Source: Deltaproteobacteria bacterium
GTDB lineage: Bacteria; Desulfobacterota; Binatia; HRBIN30
Assembly: GCA_016200585.1 (NCBI GenBank)
Contig: JACQEN010000040.1
Location: 1-33,379 of the forward strand
DNA: 33,379 bases
Direction: 5' to 3'
The notes under the pieces were generated by a model, which saw nothing but the letters and a program-made list of their open reading frames with translations, ran no database searches and was not told where the DNA came from. Each line of letters starts with the position of its first letter. Positions within the stretch are counted from its first letter, which is position 1. Shown in pieces: positions 32,548-33,379 of this stretch. The position numbers were made by a program, and so were the translations under genes.

Positions 32548-33379
32548 ATGGAGCCGCTGGTCAGTGTCGTCGTTCCGACCTCGCCGGCTCATAACTGCCA
32601 GACCTACATCGGCGCCTGCCTCGAAGCGCTGGCCCGGCAGACGTTCCCGCGCCAGCGAATGGACGTCGTCGTCGTCGTCGACGACAAACGCGGTCCACGC
32701 TTCAACACGACGACAACGGATTTCCGCGTGCTCGCACCGCGCCGGCGCATCGGCTCGCCGGCAGTGTATCTCCACGGCCTTGCCGCCGCCAAAGGCGCTC
32801 TCGTTGCGTTCACCGATGCTGACTGCGTTCCGCACCCGACCTGGCTGGAGATGTTGGTGCAGGGTCTCGGCGGTGACCGGGTCGCGGGCTGCGGCGGCCG
32901 CATCGTCGAACAGTCCGACGGACGCGAGCACGACAATCGCCTGTACGACGACCGCTACATCCTGCCCTGCATCGGCTTCGCCAACGTCGTATACCGCCGC
33001 AGTGCGCTCGACGAAGTCGACCTCCTCGATCCGAACCTTTGCTTTGCGGCGGAGGAGTTCGATCTCTGCTGGCGTCTCCATCTGAAAGGTTACCGCATCG
33101 CCTACACCCCGCTGGCGCAGGTAGAACACCGCACGCATCGGCCGGCGCGTAAATTCTTGTCCTACGGTGTCGCGCTGCGCTACTTGGTGCGAAAGTATGG
33201 TCACCTCTTCGACATCTCACTGCGAAGCGAGTTCCGGCAGATGATCACCTTCAACCGGCGGCTCCGCGGCCGAAACCAAACAACTCCGCTGTTGCATAAG
33301 CTGCGACCACTCGCGGCGGTCGCAGGCTATGCATGGGCGCGCGCCGCCGAGGTCGTCGGCCTGGCGCCGGCGATCGAGG
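32548..33379 (+). CDS. Family 2 glycosyltransferase, cut by the right edge
   Basis: At least 277 residues; the 3' end is beyond the window. The GT-A core starts at once (MEPLVSVVVPTSPAHNC). Also visible are VVVVVDDKRG, the metal-site segment ALVAFTDADCVPHPTWLEML, and the acceptor-side CFAAEEFDLCWRLHLKGYRIAY. A basic helical part follows (KFLSYGVALRYLVRKYGHLF). The ED/DxCWR arrangement resembles GT2 enzymes of polysaccharide loci and also the mycofactocin-type glycosyltransferase MftF. ATG 32548 begins 12 bases after the stop of the leader-like peptide, so the three genes from 32099 form one unit. The sugar, acceptor and any link to the peptide are unknown. Confidence 0.88.
   Translation, partial: MEPLVSVVVPTSPAHNCQTYIGACLEALARQTFPRQRMDVVVVVDDKRGPRFNTTTTDFRVLAPRRRIGSPAVYLHGLAAAKGALVAFTDADCVPHPTWLEMLVQGLGGDRVAGCGGRIVEQSDGREHDNRLYDDRYILPCIGFANVVYRRSALDEVDLLDPNLCFAAEEFDLCWRLHLKGYRIAYTPLAQVEHRTHRPARKFLSYGVALRYLVRKYGHLFDISLRSEFRQMITFNRRLRGRNQTTPLLHKLRPLAAVAGYAWARAAEVVGLAPAIE

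Overview
The window is GC-rich bacterial chromosomal DNA with densely packed genes and no rRNA, tRNA, CRISPR array, insertion sequence or phage gene that I can see. Signal peptides, lipobox-type leaders and a periplasmic PQQ enzyme point to a diderm. The CGNGVVDxGEQCD cysteine-rich repeat, long Thr/Pro linkers and CSLREA-type beta-helix proteins are typical of myxobacteria, other deltaproteobacterial-type lineages and Candidatus Binatota. I lean towards a Binatota or deltaproteobacterial-like organism, but no marker gene here fixes the taxonomy.

Layout. (1) 90-5248, minus strand: an SHS-type MFS transporter, an ExoA-like family 2 glycosyltransferase, a soluble CapD-like nucleotide-sugar dehydratase/epimerase and a CoxE-like VWA protein. 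The middle pair points to surface polysaccharide synthesis. (2) 5347-14659: a DUF1801-type protein, then an island of secreted or surface proteins. It holds a membrane-anchored DUF1566 protein, a coiled-coil lipoprotein, a His-Gly-Ser repeat protein, a lipoprotein with a sorting-like tail, and two secreted proteins that share an undescribed DHFxCY...KPxxxC module. A strong 15-bp stem at 14688-14721 closes it. (3) 14741-18712, minus strand: a TrpXYZ-type ABC importer (COG2984/4120/1101) with a STAS-fusion protein translated between the binding protein and the permease. (4) 18848-26089: an alpha/beta hydrolase without the expected catalytic His, a secreted protein with a C-terminal anchor, a mosaic adhesin-like protein (SdrD-like, dockerin-like, Cys-rich, CSLREA, beta-helix), a WecA/MraY-family phosphotransferase and a second beta-helix protein. 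(5) 26105-31582: a crotonase/VOC pair overlapping by ATGA, an SDR, and divergent from it a TetR regulator overlapping a soluble PQQ dehydrogenase by ATGA. The TetR promoter and operator are visible and predict a nearly leaderless mRNA. (6) 32099 to the right edge: a PqqD-like peptide-binding protein, a 45-residue peptide with a lasso-type YxxPxL leader motif but almost no core, and a family 2 glycosyltransferase cut by the window end.

The two best candidates for something new are the PqqD-like/short leader peptide/glycosyltransferase cassette at the right edge and the orphan His-Xaa-Ser repeat peptide at 8673-9035. Next come the STAS fusion inside the ABC operon and the repeated DHFxCY module of the secreted proteins. 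Functions come from reading motifs by eye; no database search was possible.
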